Below are positions 15,846 to 23,163 of a stretch of DNA of 23,163 nt, piece after piece. This DNA comes from CAZLMG01 sp964560765 (lineage in GTDB: Bacteria > Bdellovibrionota_B > Oligoflexia > Oligoflexales > CAZLMG01). Within the stretch, counting starts at the first letter, position 1, and each line of letters opens with the position of its first letter. A model generated the notes under the pieces. That model was not told the origin of the DNA and searched no databases. It was given only the letters and a program-made list of their open reading frames with translations. The DNA lies in the NCBI GenBank assembly GCA_964560765.1, contig CAZLMG010000055.1:1-23163 (forward strand), written 5' to 3'. The translations under genes and the position numbers were made by a program.

Positions 15846-17287
15846 GAATTGTGATTGCCGGAGCGACCGGTTTTGTCGGCAGGGCTCTATGCCAAAGGCT
15901 GGCAGCAGAGCATGAGGTGATAGCGATCACGCGAAGTGCCCCTGCTCAGCAGTCCATAGCTAGTCGACCTTCAAACATCACCTTTCGCCGGGCTGACCTT
16001 TTTTCTTTGCGCGAACTGCAGGAAGCCATGCAGTCGGCAGACGTGGGCATCTATCTAGTCCATTCCATGTTGCCTCCCAACCGTCTTTCGCAGGGTAATT
16101 TCTCCGATTTTGATACCATCTTGGCCGATAACTTCGCCCGGGCCGGGGAGCTCGTCGGATTGAAGCGAATTTACTATCTAGCGGGATTGATTCCAAATGA
16201 ACCCCTTTCCTCGCACTTGGCGTCGCGCCTCGAAGTTGAGTGGATTTTGGCCGGTCGCTCCGTGCCAGTGATCACCTTTCGCGCCGGGTTGATCGTAGGT
16301 GATCAGGGCTCCTCTTTTGCGATTTTAGAGCGCTTGGTTAAGCGTCTGCCGATCATGATTTGCCCGCGTTGGACTGCGCGATATTGTCAGCCGATTTATA
16401 TCGATGATGTGGTTGAGATTATGGCACGCGCCGTTCAGGATGAAGCAATTGCTCCCGGACCTTACGATATTGGCGGAGCAGATCGATTGACCTATTTGGA
16501 CATGATTCAGCGAACAGCTCGGTTCTTGGGCCTCAATAGGTTTTTCGTGCCGGTGCCGTTTTTCTCACCTCGTCTTTCCAGGCTTTGGGTCACTGTGGTC
16601 ACCGGCAGCCCTCGGCAGCTGGTCTACCCGCTGATTGAGAGTTTGCGGCATGATATGGTGGCCGACAATAGGAACCTGCAGCTGCAGCTCAAGGTTCCTG
16701 GTCGGTCCTTCGATGAATCGCTTGCCGAAATATTGCGGGTCAGGCGCGGGCGCATCGAATTGGATCAGAGTCGACAAACCTCGCGTTCTGGACGTCGTAG
16801 TTATGCTCGCAACCATTTGTCAGCGGTGACCTCCGTGCAGCGCTTGCCGCTACCCGTTGGCATGAGCATGGTCGAACTTGGACGCCACTACGCAAAGTGG
16901 ATACACCGCCTGCTGTGGCCAGTGCTCTCGGTGGACGTTGCGGAAACGGGATCTTTGAAATTTTATCTTCGCCCGTTGGGTTCCGCCACTCGTGGCTGGT
17001 TGCTTCTGGCGTTGGAGTTTTGCCCTGTACGCAGCGATCCAACACGTCAGTTGTTTTATGTAACCGGCGGCTGTTTGGCGGTGCCGTCTCTCCCTGATAA
17101 TCGTGGGAGGCTGGAGTTTCGCCGCCTGGCAGGGTCGGACGAAGCCATCGTCGCTGTCTTGGACTTTGTCCCGCGCCTGCCCTGGTGGATTTATCGATAC
17201 ACCCAGGCGATCGCGCATCGAGTTATCATGTACCTGTTTGGTCGGCATCTGAAAAAACTGCGCTCGGTAGCACCTGCTGAAGTGTGA
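15842..17287 (+). CDS. NAD(P)-binding SDR-family protein with C-terminal DUF2867-like domain
   Basis: A 481-residue protein. The N-terminal Rossmann fold has GATGFVG at 7-13, and the segments YLVHSM (71-76), RIYYLAGL (109-116) and LASRLEVEWIL (126-136) are those of atypical extended SDR proteins related to the NDUFA9 / NAD(P)H-binding group. The classical catalytic Tyr-x-x-x-Lys is not evident, so it may bind rather than turn over nucleotide. The last 150 residues (SLKFYLRPLG, LFYVTGG, FVPRLPWWIYRYTQA) form a separate domain often attached to such proteins (DUF2867-like, by memory). It is coupled to the preceding gene and converges on the LytTR regulator with only 3 nt between them. Confidence 0.85.
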   Translation: MRIVIAGATGFVGRALCQRLAAEHEVIAITRSAPAQQSIASRPSNITFRRADLFSLRELQEAMQSADVGIYLVHSMLPPNRLSQGNFSDFDTILADNFARAGELVGLKRIYYLAGLIPNEPLSSHLASRLEVEWILAGRSVPVITFRAGLIVGDQGSSFAILERLVKRLPIMICPRWTARYCQPIYIDDVVEIMARAVQDEAIAPGPYDIGGADRLTYLDMIQRTARFLGLNRFFVPVPFFSPRLSRLWVTVVTGSPRQLVYPLIESLRHDMVADNRNLQLQLKVPGRSFDESLAEILRVRRGRIELDQSRQTSRSGRRSYARNHLSAVTSVQRLPLPVGMSMVELGRHYAKWIHRLLWPVLSVDVAETGSLKFYLRPLGSATRGWLLLALEFCPVRSDPTRQLFYVTGGCLAVPSLPDNRGRLEFRRLAGSDEAIVAVLDFVPRLPWWIYRYTQAIAHRVIMYLFGRHLKKLRSVAPAEV

Positions 17288-17290
17288 GCG

Positions 17291-18067
17291 TTAGTGCCGC
17301 AGCCCAGCTTCGCCCCGTGACTGCAAGTAGCTCTTCACGTTTGCAACTTTGCGTCGGGCAACTTCAACTTCTGCGCCCGAGGTCAGCAGAACGCGCACAC
17401 GATCGCCGCGCTGTAACCCGCGAACGGCATCGAGGCGAATGATCGACTTGCGATGGACACGCAAAAACCGCGTGGGATCAAGGGCCTCTTCCAGTCGAGC
17501 CAGACTGACGCTGGTGAGATACTCTTGACCGTCCACCACGACAACCGTGTAATGATCACTGCTGTAAAGGTAATCAACTTCCTCAACACCAATCAAAAGG
17601 TCGCCGCGCGAGGTTTCGACACGTATCTTGTGCATAAAAAGGCCTTGAGCGCTCGCCGCGTGCCGCGTTTCCTGCAAAAGTTGCGGTCGACTTGCGCGTT
17701 CACGCGCTCGCTCCAAAGCGACAAAAAAACGATCCGCGGTGAAGGGCTTCAACAAATAATCTGCAGCCGCTACGTCGAAGGCCCGAAGGGCATACTCATC
17801 GAACGCCGTTTGAAAGACTACGGGAAAGTCGCGGTCGGGGAGTTGAAAGAGAACGTCAAAGCCATTCATTCCTGGCATTTGTACATCGAGGAACATGATG
17901 TCGGGTAGTTTTCGCGAGATTTCGTTCAAGGCCTCTGCTCCGTGCCGCGCTTCGCGAATCTCGCAAGCAACACCACCCTCTTCTAGAAAGCGGCGCATGC
18001 GCGCCCGGGCCAGAGTCTCGTCATCTACCAAGAGAATATTTATGGTTTCAGGCACGGACAGCACCAT
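17291..18067 (-). CDS. LytTR-family response regulator
   Basis: A 258-residue two-component regulator. Receiver domain at about 9-125: acidic pair Asp15/Asp16, phospho-acceptor Asp61 in MFLDVQMPG and conserved Lys107 in YLLKPF. LytTR DNA-binding domain at about 155-250: the segments FLRVHRKSIIRLD and VARRKVANVK are typical. Phosphorylation by the upstream LytS-type kinase is expected to drive binding to direct-repeat promoter sites. The gene overlaps the kinase gene by 20 nt, which ensures co-expression. Targets are not evident; the co-transcribed secreted protein or the flanking genes are possible. Confidence 0.95.
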   Translation of the reverse strand: MVLSVPETINILLVDDETLARARMRRFLEEGGVACEIREARHGAEALNEISRKLPDIMFLDVQMPGMNGFDVLFQLPDRDFPVVFQTAFDEYALRAFDVAAADYLLKPFTADRFFVALERARERASRPQLLQETRHAASAQGLFMHKIRVETSRGDLLIGVEEVDYLYSSDHYTVVVVDGQEYLTSVSLARLEEALDPTRFLRVHRKSIIRLDAVRGLQRGDRVRVLLTSGAEVEVARRKVANVKSYLQSRGEAGLRH

Positions 18068-19139
18068 GAGTCAGAAAGCTCACGCGTGTCGCGCCAGTGA
18101 TTGTGGTGCCAATCTCTAAACTTGATTCACTTCCCAACGACAATGCTAAGCGCTGCTCTGTATTCTCTAGACCCGTTCCGCCCTGCAGCCTGCGGAATGG
18201 CGCTCCGGTGTTGACGACCTCAACACAAGCAGCCCCGCCCTCGATGGGTGAGCAGGCGACCCGGATTTCACCTCCATCGATTGCCGGTGAAACCCCGTGC
18301 TTCACAGCATTCTCTACCAGTGTCTGGATGGACAAACTCGGCACCTTGGCGGACGTGTCAGCCAGATTTTCGATGTGATATTGGAGGCGGTCCCCGAGGC
18401 GAACTTTTTCGATGCTCAAATAGGTGCGAACAATGTCGAGTTCCTTCTCCAGCGCCACAAGGGGTTCTCGAGACGCATCGAGAATGGAGCGGTAGAGGCG
18501 CGCCAATTGTTCCGTCAATTGAGTTGCCTTCTCAGGTTGCTGGACAATCAACTCGGCGAGGCTGTTGAGCGAGTTGAAGAGAAAATGGGGATGCATTTGC
18601 GCCTTGAGCGCACTGAGTTCAGCCTGCACGTTGGCGCGCTCAAGTTCACGATTTCTGACCAGATAGGACCTATAGGCATAGAAGTAGACGAGAACGACTG
18701 TGATCATGGTGCCCAAGGTAAAGTCAGCGAGATAATTGCTGAATGCCGAAGGATGAAAGTGCAGCCACCGTTGGCACAGAACATCGGCCAGCCAAATGCC
18801 GACCGCAACGCCGAACAAGCTAACAACCACATGGATAAAAATGCGGTCCTTGAGTGCCGCCAACATCCCGCCACCGATGTGTGTGGCAATCGCCCAGGCG
18901 ACGCAATACACCCCCGAGATGGCAATACAAATGGAGTAGGCATAGATGTACGAAGGCAGCACACCTTGCCACACACTTGCGGCTTTCATGGCGTATTCAA
19001 TGTTAAATGCCAACGCGATGGTGCCAGTGATGGGGGGCCAAATGAGCATAGACCTGACCGTCTTAACCAACGCCCAATACCAGTAGGCACGCCAAGGCGC
19101 GGACAAGGTCCATTTCGACCGCGCCATTCGCTCGCTCAT
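18048..19139 (-). CDS. LytS-type sensor histidine kinase (His_kinase family)
   Basis: A 363-residue inner-membrane kinase. About four hydrophobic segments lie between residues 30 and 160, and no large periplasmic sensor domain is present, so it probably senses a membrane signal. A short coiled linker follows, then the family motif QMHPHFLFNSLN (181-192, phospho-acceptor His185) and ATPase boxes LVENAVKHG (Asn278) and GTGLENTEQRL. The start ATG 19139 lies 2 nt after the stop of the small secreted protein; an in-frame TTG further upstream is less likely. It forms a pair with the overlapping LytTR regulator. Confidence 0.94.
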   Translation of the reverse strand: MSERMARSKWTLSAPWRAYWYWALVKTVRSMLIWPPITGTIALAFNIEYAMKAASVWQGVLPSYIYAYSICIAISGVYCVAWAIATHIGGGMLAALKDRIFIHVVVSLFGVAVGIWLADVLCQRWLHFHPSAFSNYLADFTLGTMITVVLVYFYAYRSYLVRNRELERANVQAELSALKAQMHPHFLFNSLNSLAELIVQQPEKATQLTEQLARLYRSILDASREPLVALEKELDIVRTYLSIEKVRLGDRLQYHIENLADTSAKVPSLSIQTLVENAVKHGVSPAIDGGEIRVACSPIEGGAACVEVVNTGAPFRRLQGGTGLENTEQRLALSLGSESSLEIGTTITGATRVSFLTHGAVRA

Positions 19140-19141
19140 GA

Positions 19142-19576
19142 CTACTGCTGGTTCAGTGCTTCTTGCCAAATGATGGTCCTTCCATCGGAACCCAGTTTAG
19201 AGCCCAGCTTGTACAATTTTCCATCGACAAACGAAAGGGTCTCTTCTACGGATCCAGCGCCTAGCTCGTAGTGGCACTGGACGTCATAACAGTACATATT
19301 TCCTGATGTTTTTTCGGCATCGATGAGGCTGTAGAAGCCGTCACCGGTTCTCTGCAGGCTTAGACTCACTGCCGCCACACCCTCAGCAAAGGCGTAGTTG
19401 GAGGACATGGAGTCTGCTGTGAGCACGGTCACCACCTCATATAAGCCCGAGTGCCCGGCTGTATCCCGCCACACACCGTGGCCAGTATAGTTTCCCGGTG
19501 TCCATGCGTCACCGAGGGCTAATGAGGACATCAAGCCAATTGCTAACGAAACCAATCCACCTAAGTTGCCAACCAT
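19142..19576 (-). CDS. small secreted protein in the LytS/LytTR operon
   Basis: A 144-residue protein with a Sec signal, cleavage probably after ALG near residue 22, and a strong ribosome binding site (AGGAG, 6 nt before ATG 19576). The mature part is about 120 residues, apparently all-beta (GHGVWRDTAGHSGLYEVVTVL, broken here at GLYEV, then VSLSLQRTGDGFYSLID). It has two Cys (CYDVQC) that could pair, and ends in an ELGAGSVEETLSF segment. It might be a calycin-like small barrel, but that is a guess. Being first in the operon and exported, it is a candidate input or output of the kinase. Confidence 0.8.
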   Translation of the reverse strand: MVGNLGGLVSLAIGLMSSLALGDAWTPGNYTGHGVWRDTAGHSGLYEVVTVLTADSMSSNYAFAEGVAAVSLSLQRTGDGFYSLIDAEKTSGNMYCYDVQCHYELGAGSVEETLSFVDGKLYKLGSKLGSDGRTIIWQEALNQQ

Positions 19577-19606
19577 GATCTTCTCCTAATTCAAGAGGGT
19601 CTTGAG

Positions 19607-19741
19607 ATGCTGACGCGACAACCGCGTTGCTTTGATGGAGAGAACTTGGCAGAGTGCCTCGAAGACGACTACGTGCTGGTTCTGAACGGTCGATATTGGC
19701 GCGTGGATGGCGTTGACTGGAAACCATTCTGCTGTGGGTAG
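19607..19741 (+). CDS. possible 44-residue small protein
   Basis: A short plus-strand frame between two minus-strand genes. AAGAGGG (19593-19599) lies 7 nt before ATG 19607. The product begins MLTRQPRCFDGEN and ends WKPFCCG; it has four Cys, several acidic residues and a VLVLNGRYWRVDG strand-like segment, so it has a protein-like composition. It lies divergently from the small secreted protein gene, in a promoter-bearing region. Without a homology search or expression data its reality is uncertain. Confidence 0.4.
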   Translation: MLTRQPRCFDGENLAECLEDDYVLVLNGRYWRVDGVDWKPFCCG

Positions 19742-19750
19742 CAGCCGATG

Positions 19751-21184
19751 CTAGTGGCCGCGACCCATCAACCAAATAGCCAAACATATGAGAGGCGGGC
19801 CGATCAGTGCCAAGGGTATCCCGACGAATGCAAAGTCTTTGGATCGGAGGTACCCAGACGCGTACGCCACTGCATTTGGCGGCGTCGAAACCGGCAAAGC
19901 CGTCGCAATGGACGAGGACAAGGCAATTGCGAGCGAAAGCTGAAGCGTATTTTCAGAAACGATGGCGCTGCCAAGAGGGATCAAAATTGCCGCCGCAGCG
20001 GTATTACTCATGAATGTGGAAAAAAAGACGCTGACGTATCCGAAGACTATCAAAACCAAAAGCGGGTAATCGGTTGGCACCTGGATTTGCGCAACGATAA
20101 ACTGCGCGAGTCCAGACTCAATGACGGACTCGCCAAGCGACATTCCTCCCATAATGAGTAGCAAAGTGTCCCAGGGTATGAGACGCACGTCCTGACTGCG
20201 AATGACGCCAGTCACGGTCAGTGCCACAATCGGAATCAGTGAAACAACTGAAACCGACAAGGAGTGAAGCGGCGCGCTCGCCCAGAGTGCCACCGTAACC
20301 GCAAACGTCCACAGTGCAATATGTCGATCACGCTTGCGTAAGGGACGATCAGAAAGGGAGTCCGTGGCGCCAGCATCCTCGGGCGTGTCAAAAGCCAAAC
20401 TTGTATTGGGCAGTTTGAAATAGAAGGTGGTTAGTCCCCAGGCGATGGGAACGAGAACGAGCAGAAGCGGCACTCCGATCATCAGCCATGGAAGGAATCC
20501 AAAGTGAATATTCTGTTGGACGAGAAAACTATAGGCAATGGCGTTGGGCGTACTACCAATCAGGGTAGCCATGCCGCCAATCGATGCAGCGGCAGGAATG
20601 CCAACAAGCAAACTCTTTCTGACGGCGATGCTTTGCGTCGGATTCGCAAGGGTCGGCCCAAGAATTCCGAGTAACAAGGCCGTCGTCGCCGTGTTCGACA
20701 TGAACATCGACAGGATGGCGGCAATAGCCATACAGCCCAAAAGAAAGTGCCGTGTCTTCTGACCAAACCAAGCTGCGAACTTGGCGAACACAATGCGGTC
20801 TATCCCCGTCAGGGTCAGGGAGAGTGATAGAAAAAATCCACCCATAAGCAGCCAAATGACGGGACTAGCCCAGGCACGGGTGTACTTTTCAAGCGCTAGA
20901 TCATTGGCGATCTGATCACTCGTCCCAAGAAAGAATACCTGAAAACCGACGACCAATAGGGCCGTAGCGAAAGGTGGAATCGCCTCAGAGACCCAGAGAC
21001 CCACGGCCAATGTGAGAATGAACAGGGTCTTTCGACCTGCCAACTCGAGCCCAGCCATATAGCCGAGCCCCGGAAGTGTCAGAGCGATCGTCAAGACGGC
21101 TAGCAGCCAAAACATGTTTCGGCCGATGGGCCATCTCTGTTGTCGAATTCTGCCCAGAACTGTCATGTGAAATTTGTCACCCAT
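19751..21184 (-). CDS. SLC13/DASS family sodium-coupled anion transporter
   Basis: A 477-residue polytopic inner-membrane carrier with the two inverted halves of the divalent anion:sodium symporter family. SNT motifs occur at 163-165 (MSNTATTALL) and 393-395 (MSNTAAAAIL), with partner loops GSTPNAIA (210-217) and STPPNAVAY (433-441); these bind sodium and substrate. The segment PWDTLLLIMGGMSLG is also characteristic. The likely substrates are dicarboxylates (for example succinate) or sulfate, not decidable from the sequence. ATG 21184 has GGAA 6 nt upstream; ATG 21166 is an alternative. It stands alone, divergent from the 21551 lipoprotein gene. Confidence 0.94.
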   Translation of the reverse strand: MGDKFHMTVLGRIRQQRWPIGRNMFWLLAVLTIALTLPGLGYMAGLELAGRKTLFILTLAVGLWVSEAIPPFATALLVVGFQVFFLGTSDQIANDLALEKYTRAWASPVIWLLMGGFFLSLSLTLTGIDRIVFAKFAAWFGQKTRHFLLGCMAIAAILSMFMSNTATTALLLGILGPTLANPTQSIAVRKSLLVGIPAAASIGGMATLIGSTPNAIAYSFLVQQNIHFGFLPWLMIGVPLLLVLVPIAWGLTTFYFKLPNTSLAFDTPEDAGATDSLSDRPLRKRDRHIALWTFAVTVALWASAPLHSLSVSVVSLIPIVALTVTGVIRSQDVRLIPWDTLLLIMGGMSLGESVIESGLAQFIVAQIQVPTDYPLLVLIVFGYVSVFFSTFMSNTAAAAILIPLGSAIVSENTLQLSLAIALSSSIATALPVSTPPNAVAYASGYLRSKDFAFVGIPLALIGPPLICLAIWLMGRGH

Positions 21185-21550
21185 GTGCGTTCCATACTTC
21201 GAGTTCCCGCTGCTGCTTCCGTCGCAGGTGTCTGCTGAGCGTCATCAGACAAGAAGGTATGAACTTTTTCGAACTTTCTCGATACAGGTTTCCGAAACAA
21301 TGGCGCGGTCTACCGTACGTAGGGGCAACTGTAGATTGCGGTATAAGCAGCTTCGAACGCCACAAATGTATGAAAAACTCATTGATATCCAGCTGTTAAT
21401 CTCGATCTCAAAACTCGACCTGCTCATCTTAGACAGTCGGCAGGCGTAGATTCCTCAATCTATTCGGAGGCTAGGGTTGGCTTTGCACTTGCAGTCTACC
21501 TCCTACCGCAATCGATATAGAGAGCAATTCGCCACCGGAGGAAACAAGCT
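21185..21550. other. intergenic region between divergent transporter and lipoprotein genes
   Basis: 366 bp. Reading frames here (for example 21174-21449 on plus) look like chance frames and lack ribosome binding sites. The region should hold the promoters of both flanking genes, but no convincing -35/-10 pair was found. The last bases contain GGAGG (21537-21541), 9 nt before the next start. Confidence 0.5.
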
Positions 21551-22873
21551 ATGAACCTATCGCTACGCCGAATTCAGAGTCTATGTGTCAACACGGACAA
21601 TCTGCGCAGGAACTCTTGGCTCGCCGCAGCGCCTTTATGCTTGGTTATGTTTACTCTTGGCTGCGGTGTCGGTAATCCACCGGCTCCAGTCGCCGAAAGC
21701 GGGAGGCGCCCAGTTGTTCTAGTGCACACGGCGAAGTCGAATGAATTGGAAGCAGAGGAAGAGCTGACACGCAGCAACAACGATGCGGAGATCTACTCGC
21801 TGCAACAAACTATTTTCTACATGACGGGCCGTGAAATCAATAGCGAGCTGGCGGCGGGAATCCTCGCAACGCTGGCTGATGATGAAGTTGAAGCCGATGT
21901 GTTCGTTCAGGAGCTTGCCCAAACGACTCAGTCCAAGGAATGGTGGGTGAGTTTAATGTTACATGTCATGCGTGGCGAAGCTCCAGCCGCCGAGGAGTTG
22001 GCGTTGTGGTTGCAGAACTACGAAGAGGCTCTCGATAGCGATCCCTTGCAATTGTTGGCAGTGTTGTTTGACGCCCACACTTACTACGATGTTGCGGCAG
22101 ATGCGGGGATATCCAACGAGCAATTTATTCAAGATATAGCGTTTGCTGTGGGATTGATCTTTTTGCCTCAGGGTTCTGATCCAAGTCATCTCATGAACTT
22201 GCTGACGGCATACGAGAAGCAGGATCTCGTCGAGCGCGCAGCGAATAGAGATGCGATGATATCGACTTATGTTGTGAAGGCACTATGGCCTCACATGATG
22301 GGCGCAGTTGATGACATGCTGAAGGTGGGGCAAATGGGATTTTCACTCGTCAACAAGGGCGTCTTCGTGATGAGTCCATTTCGCTCATTTCGTAGCCCCC
22401 AGTGGGTGGCTAGCGGTCCCGGCGGTGGAGTTGGTCGAGCAAGCTCAGTTGGCGTGTACAATGCCCTCGCGCCAGCATTTAGTGCTGTCCCGGGAATTCG
22501 ACCGACTATCAACAACCAATCTGCGAAGATGATTGCCTCACAGCGATGGCCCAATCGCAGTGTTCAGAGTCAACCGATGTTTCCGTCGCCAGAGCAAGAG
22601 AGTCGGTTCTGTGTTTCGGCTTATGCAGATTTCTACGCCCCGCCGATGTCTATGGAGGGTACCTGCCATCCAACAGAAGAGGACGCGCTCGAAGCAGCGA
22701 TGTACAGGCAAATGCGATACATGCAAGGATATGTGCAAGGGAAAATCGACGGAGCCAGTGGCGTTTACTTAGGGGAACCTGCCGGCAGCGACCTAGCATA
22801 CGCATATGGATACAACATGGGAATGCAAGAAGGCTTGTACCAGGCCTATTATGAGCTGCCGAACGACTATTAA
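21551..22873 (+). CDS. lipoprotein with DUF4214-like helical segment and Gly/Tyr-rich C-terminus
   Basis: A 440-residue protein with a long n-region, a hydrophobic core and lipobox TLGC (Cys38). GGAGG lies 9 nt upstream of the ATG. Residues 131-154 contain W-W-V.......P.....ALWL with the same Trp spacing as the 247 and 2184 genes, inside an otherwise helical acidic domain (about 60-250). A less ordered middle follows. The last 70 residues hold two similar Gly/Tyr motifs, YMQGYVQGKIDG and YAYGYNMGMQEG, as a short repeat. It is probably a divergent paralogue of the first lipoprotein in the window, with a different tail. Function unknown. Confidence 0.82.
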   Translation: MNLSLRRIQSLCVNTDNLRRNSWLAAAPLCLVMFTLGCGVGNPPAPVAESGRRPVVLVHTAKSNELEAEEELTRSNNDAEIYSLQQTIFYMTGREINSELAAGILATLADDEVEADVFVQELAQTTQSKEWWVSLMLHVMRGEAPAAEELALWLQNYEEALDSDPLQLLAVLFDAHTYYDVAADAGISNEQFIQDIAFAVGLIFLPQGSDPSHLMNLLTAYEKQDLVERAANRDAMISTYVVKALWPHMMGAVDDMLKVGQMGFSLVNKGVFVMSPFRSFRSPQWVASGPGGGVGRASSVGVYNALAPAFSAVPGIRPTINNQSAKMIASQRWPNRSVQSQPMFPSPEQESRFCVSAYADFYAPPMSMEGTCHPTEEDALEAAMYRQMRYMQGYVQGKIDGASGVYLGEPAGSDLAYAYGYNMGMQEGLYQAYYELPNDY

Positions 22874-22936
22874 GAGTAATGCGACGAGCGTGAGTGTGGT
22901 CAAGAGCAAATGATCCGAAATCAACGCAATGCTGGT

Positions 22937-23149
22937 TTAGAAATGGACTATGGGATGCGTGCTGTGATGCTGACGATCATTGAAGTGTTGATCGTTGCCA
23001 TAGCGATACACATTCCCATAGCCTAGTTCGATGAGGCGTACAGCGGTCGGATCAAAATCGGGTCCTGGGTGCAAAAATATGAGGGACTCGAGGTTGATGT
23101 GGAGAAGGCTTGAACTGACGCCGTGAAATGTGCTTTGGGTACTCCCATG
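22937..23149 (-). pseudogene. possible C-terminal gene remnant without start codon
   Basis: Seventy codons are open between a TGA (23150-23152, inside the repeat) and a TAA (22937-22939), with no ATG or GTG start and only one TTG. The translation looks protein-like, with the segments ESLIFLHPGPDFDPTAVRLI and LGYGNVYRYGNDQHF. I do not recognise it. The upstream end runs into the dispersed repeat, which would fit a gene truncated by an insertion or rearrangement. It could also be a chance open frame. Confidence 0.3.
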
Positions 23150-23163
23150 TCACTTCCAACCCC
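23111..23163 (+). repeat. 53-bp dispersed repeat, copy 2 at window end
   Basis: Matches the reverse complement of 10434-10486 at 50 of 53 positions, starting at TGAACTGACG and still matching at the last base, so the true repeat probably continues outside. It includes the TGCTTTGGGTAC core found in the inverted repeats at 10186 and 10448. Confidence 0.9.

Larger units (their letters stand above)
22874..23163. other. terminal intergenic region with remnant and repeat
   Basis: No complete gene is present. It contains an open minus-strand stretch without a start codon (22937-23149) and the second copy of the 53-bp repeat at the window edge. No terminator was found directly after the 21551 gene. 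Confidence 0.5.

Noticed and set aside
18297..19271. Plus-strand frame of 324 codons opposite the histidine kinase gene
   Set aside because: It lies antisense to a gene with complete kinase motifs, has no ribosome binding site or recognisable domain, and reflects the codon bias of the opposite strand.

Overview
The window reads as chromosomal DNA of a Gram-negative bacterium rich in exported proteins. At least seven genes begin with a lipoprotein signal (hydrophobic stretch plus Cys), and others carry Sec signals or membrane anchors. The mix of Cys-rich lipoproteins, single-heme secreted proteins, a bacterial voltage-gated sodium channel, a DUF368 transporter and a LytS/LytTR two-component pair suggests Bdellovibrionota/Oligoflexia or a related former Deltaproteobacteria lineage. 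That placement is inferred from gene content only. No rRNA, tRNA, CRISPR array or recognisable transposase gene was seen.

Layout. 247-5080 (+): three exported proteins in a row. They are a lipoprotein with a Pro/Ser linker and a long Gly-rich tail, a membrane-anchored helical protein, and a translationally coupled secreted protein with one CxxCH heme motif and a Cys-rich C-terminus. 5089-8881 (-): a likely operon of a DUF368 (PopT-type) lipid-carrier transporter, an MbnP-family copper-binding lipoprotein, an MbnH/MauG-type di-heme enzyme and a NaChBac-type sodium channel. 9317-13318: three unrecognised lipoproteins on alternating strands. An intergenic repeat and hairpin (10186-10486) lies between the first two. 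13333-14966 (-): a GFA-domain protein overlapping a secreted WD40-like beta-propeller protein. 15072-17287 (+): an unknown protein coupled to an NAD(P)-binding SDR protein. 17291-19576 (-): a small secreted protein, a LytS-type histidine kinase and a LytTR response regulator in one operon. 19607-19741 (+): a possible 44-residue protein. 19751-21184 (-): an SLC13/DASS transporter. 21551-22873 (+): another lipoprotein, with a helical domain that seems related to the first two genes. 22937-23149 (-): an open stretch without a start codon, probably a gene remnant, running into a second, inverted copy of the 10434-10486 repeat at the window end.

How the genes may work together. The best-supported functional unit is MbnP/MbnH: in this family the di-heme enzyme oxidises a Trp of the partner, which creates a copper site. 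Next is the LytS/LytTR operon, which probably senses a membrane or envelope signal. The most novel unit is the 247-5080 module. Its first two products, and the distant gene at 21551, share a W-x(20,21)-W helical motif resembling DUF4214-type repeats, and its third product is a heme-binding, disulfide-rich exported protein. I know of no described function for that combination.
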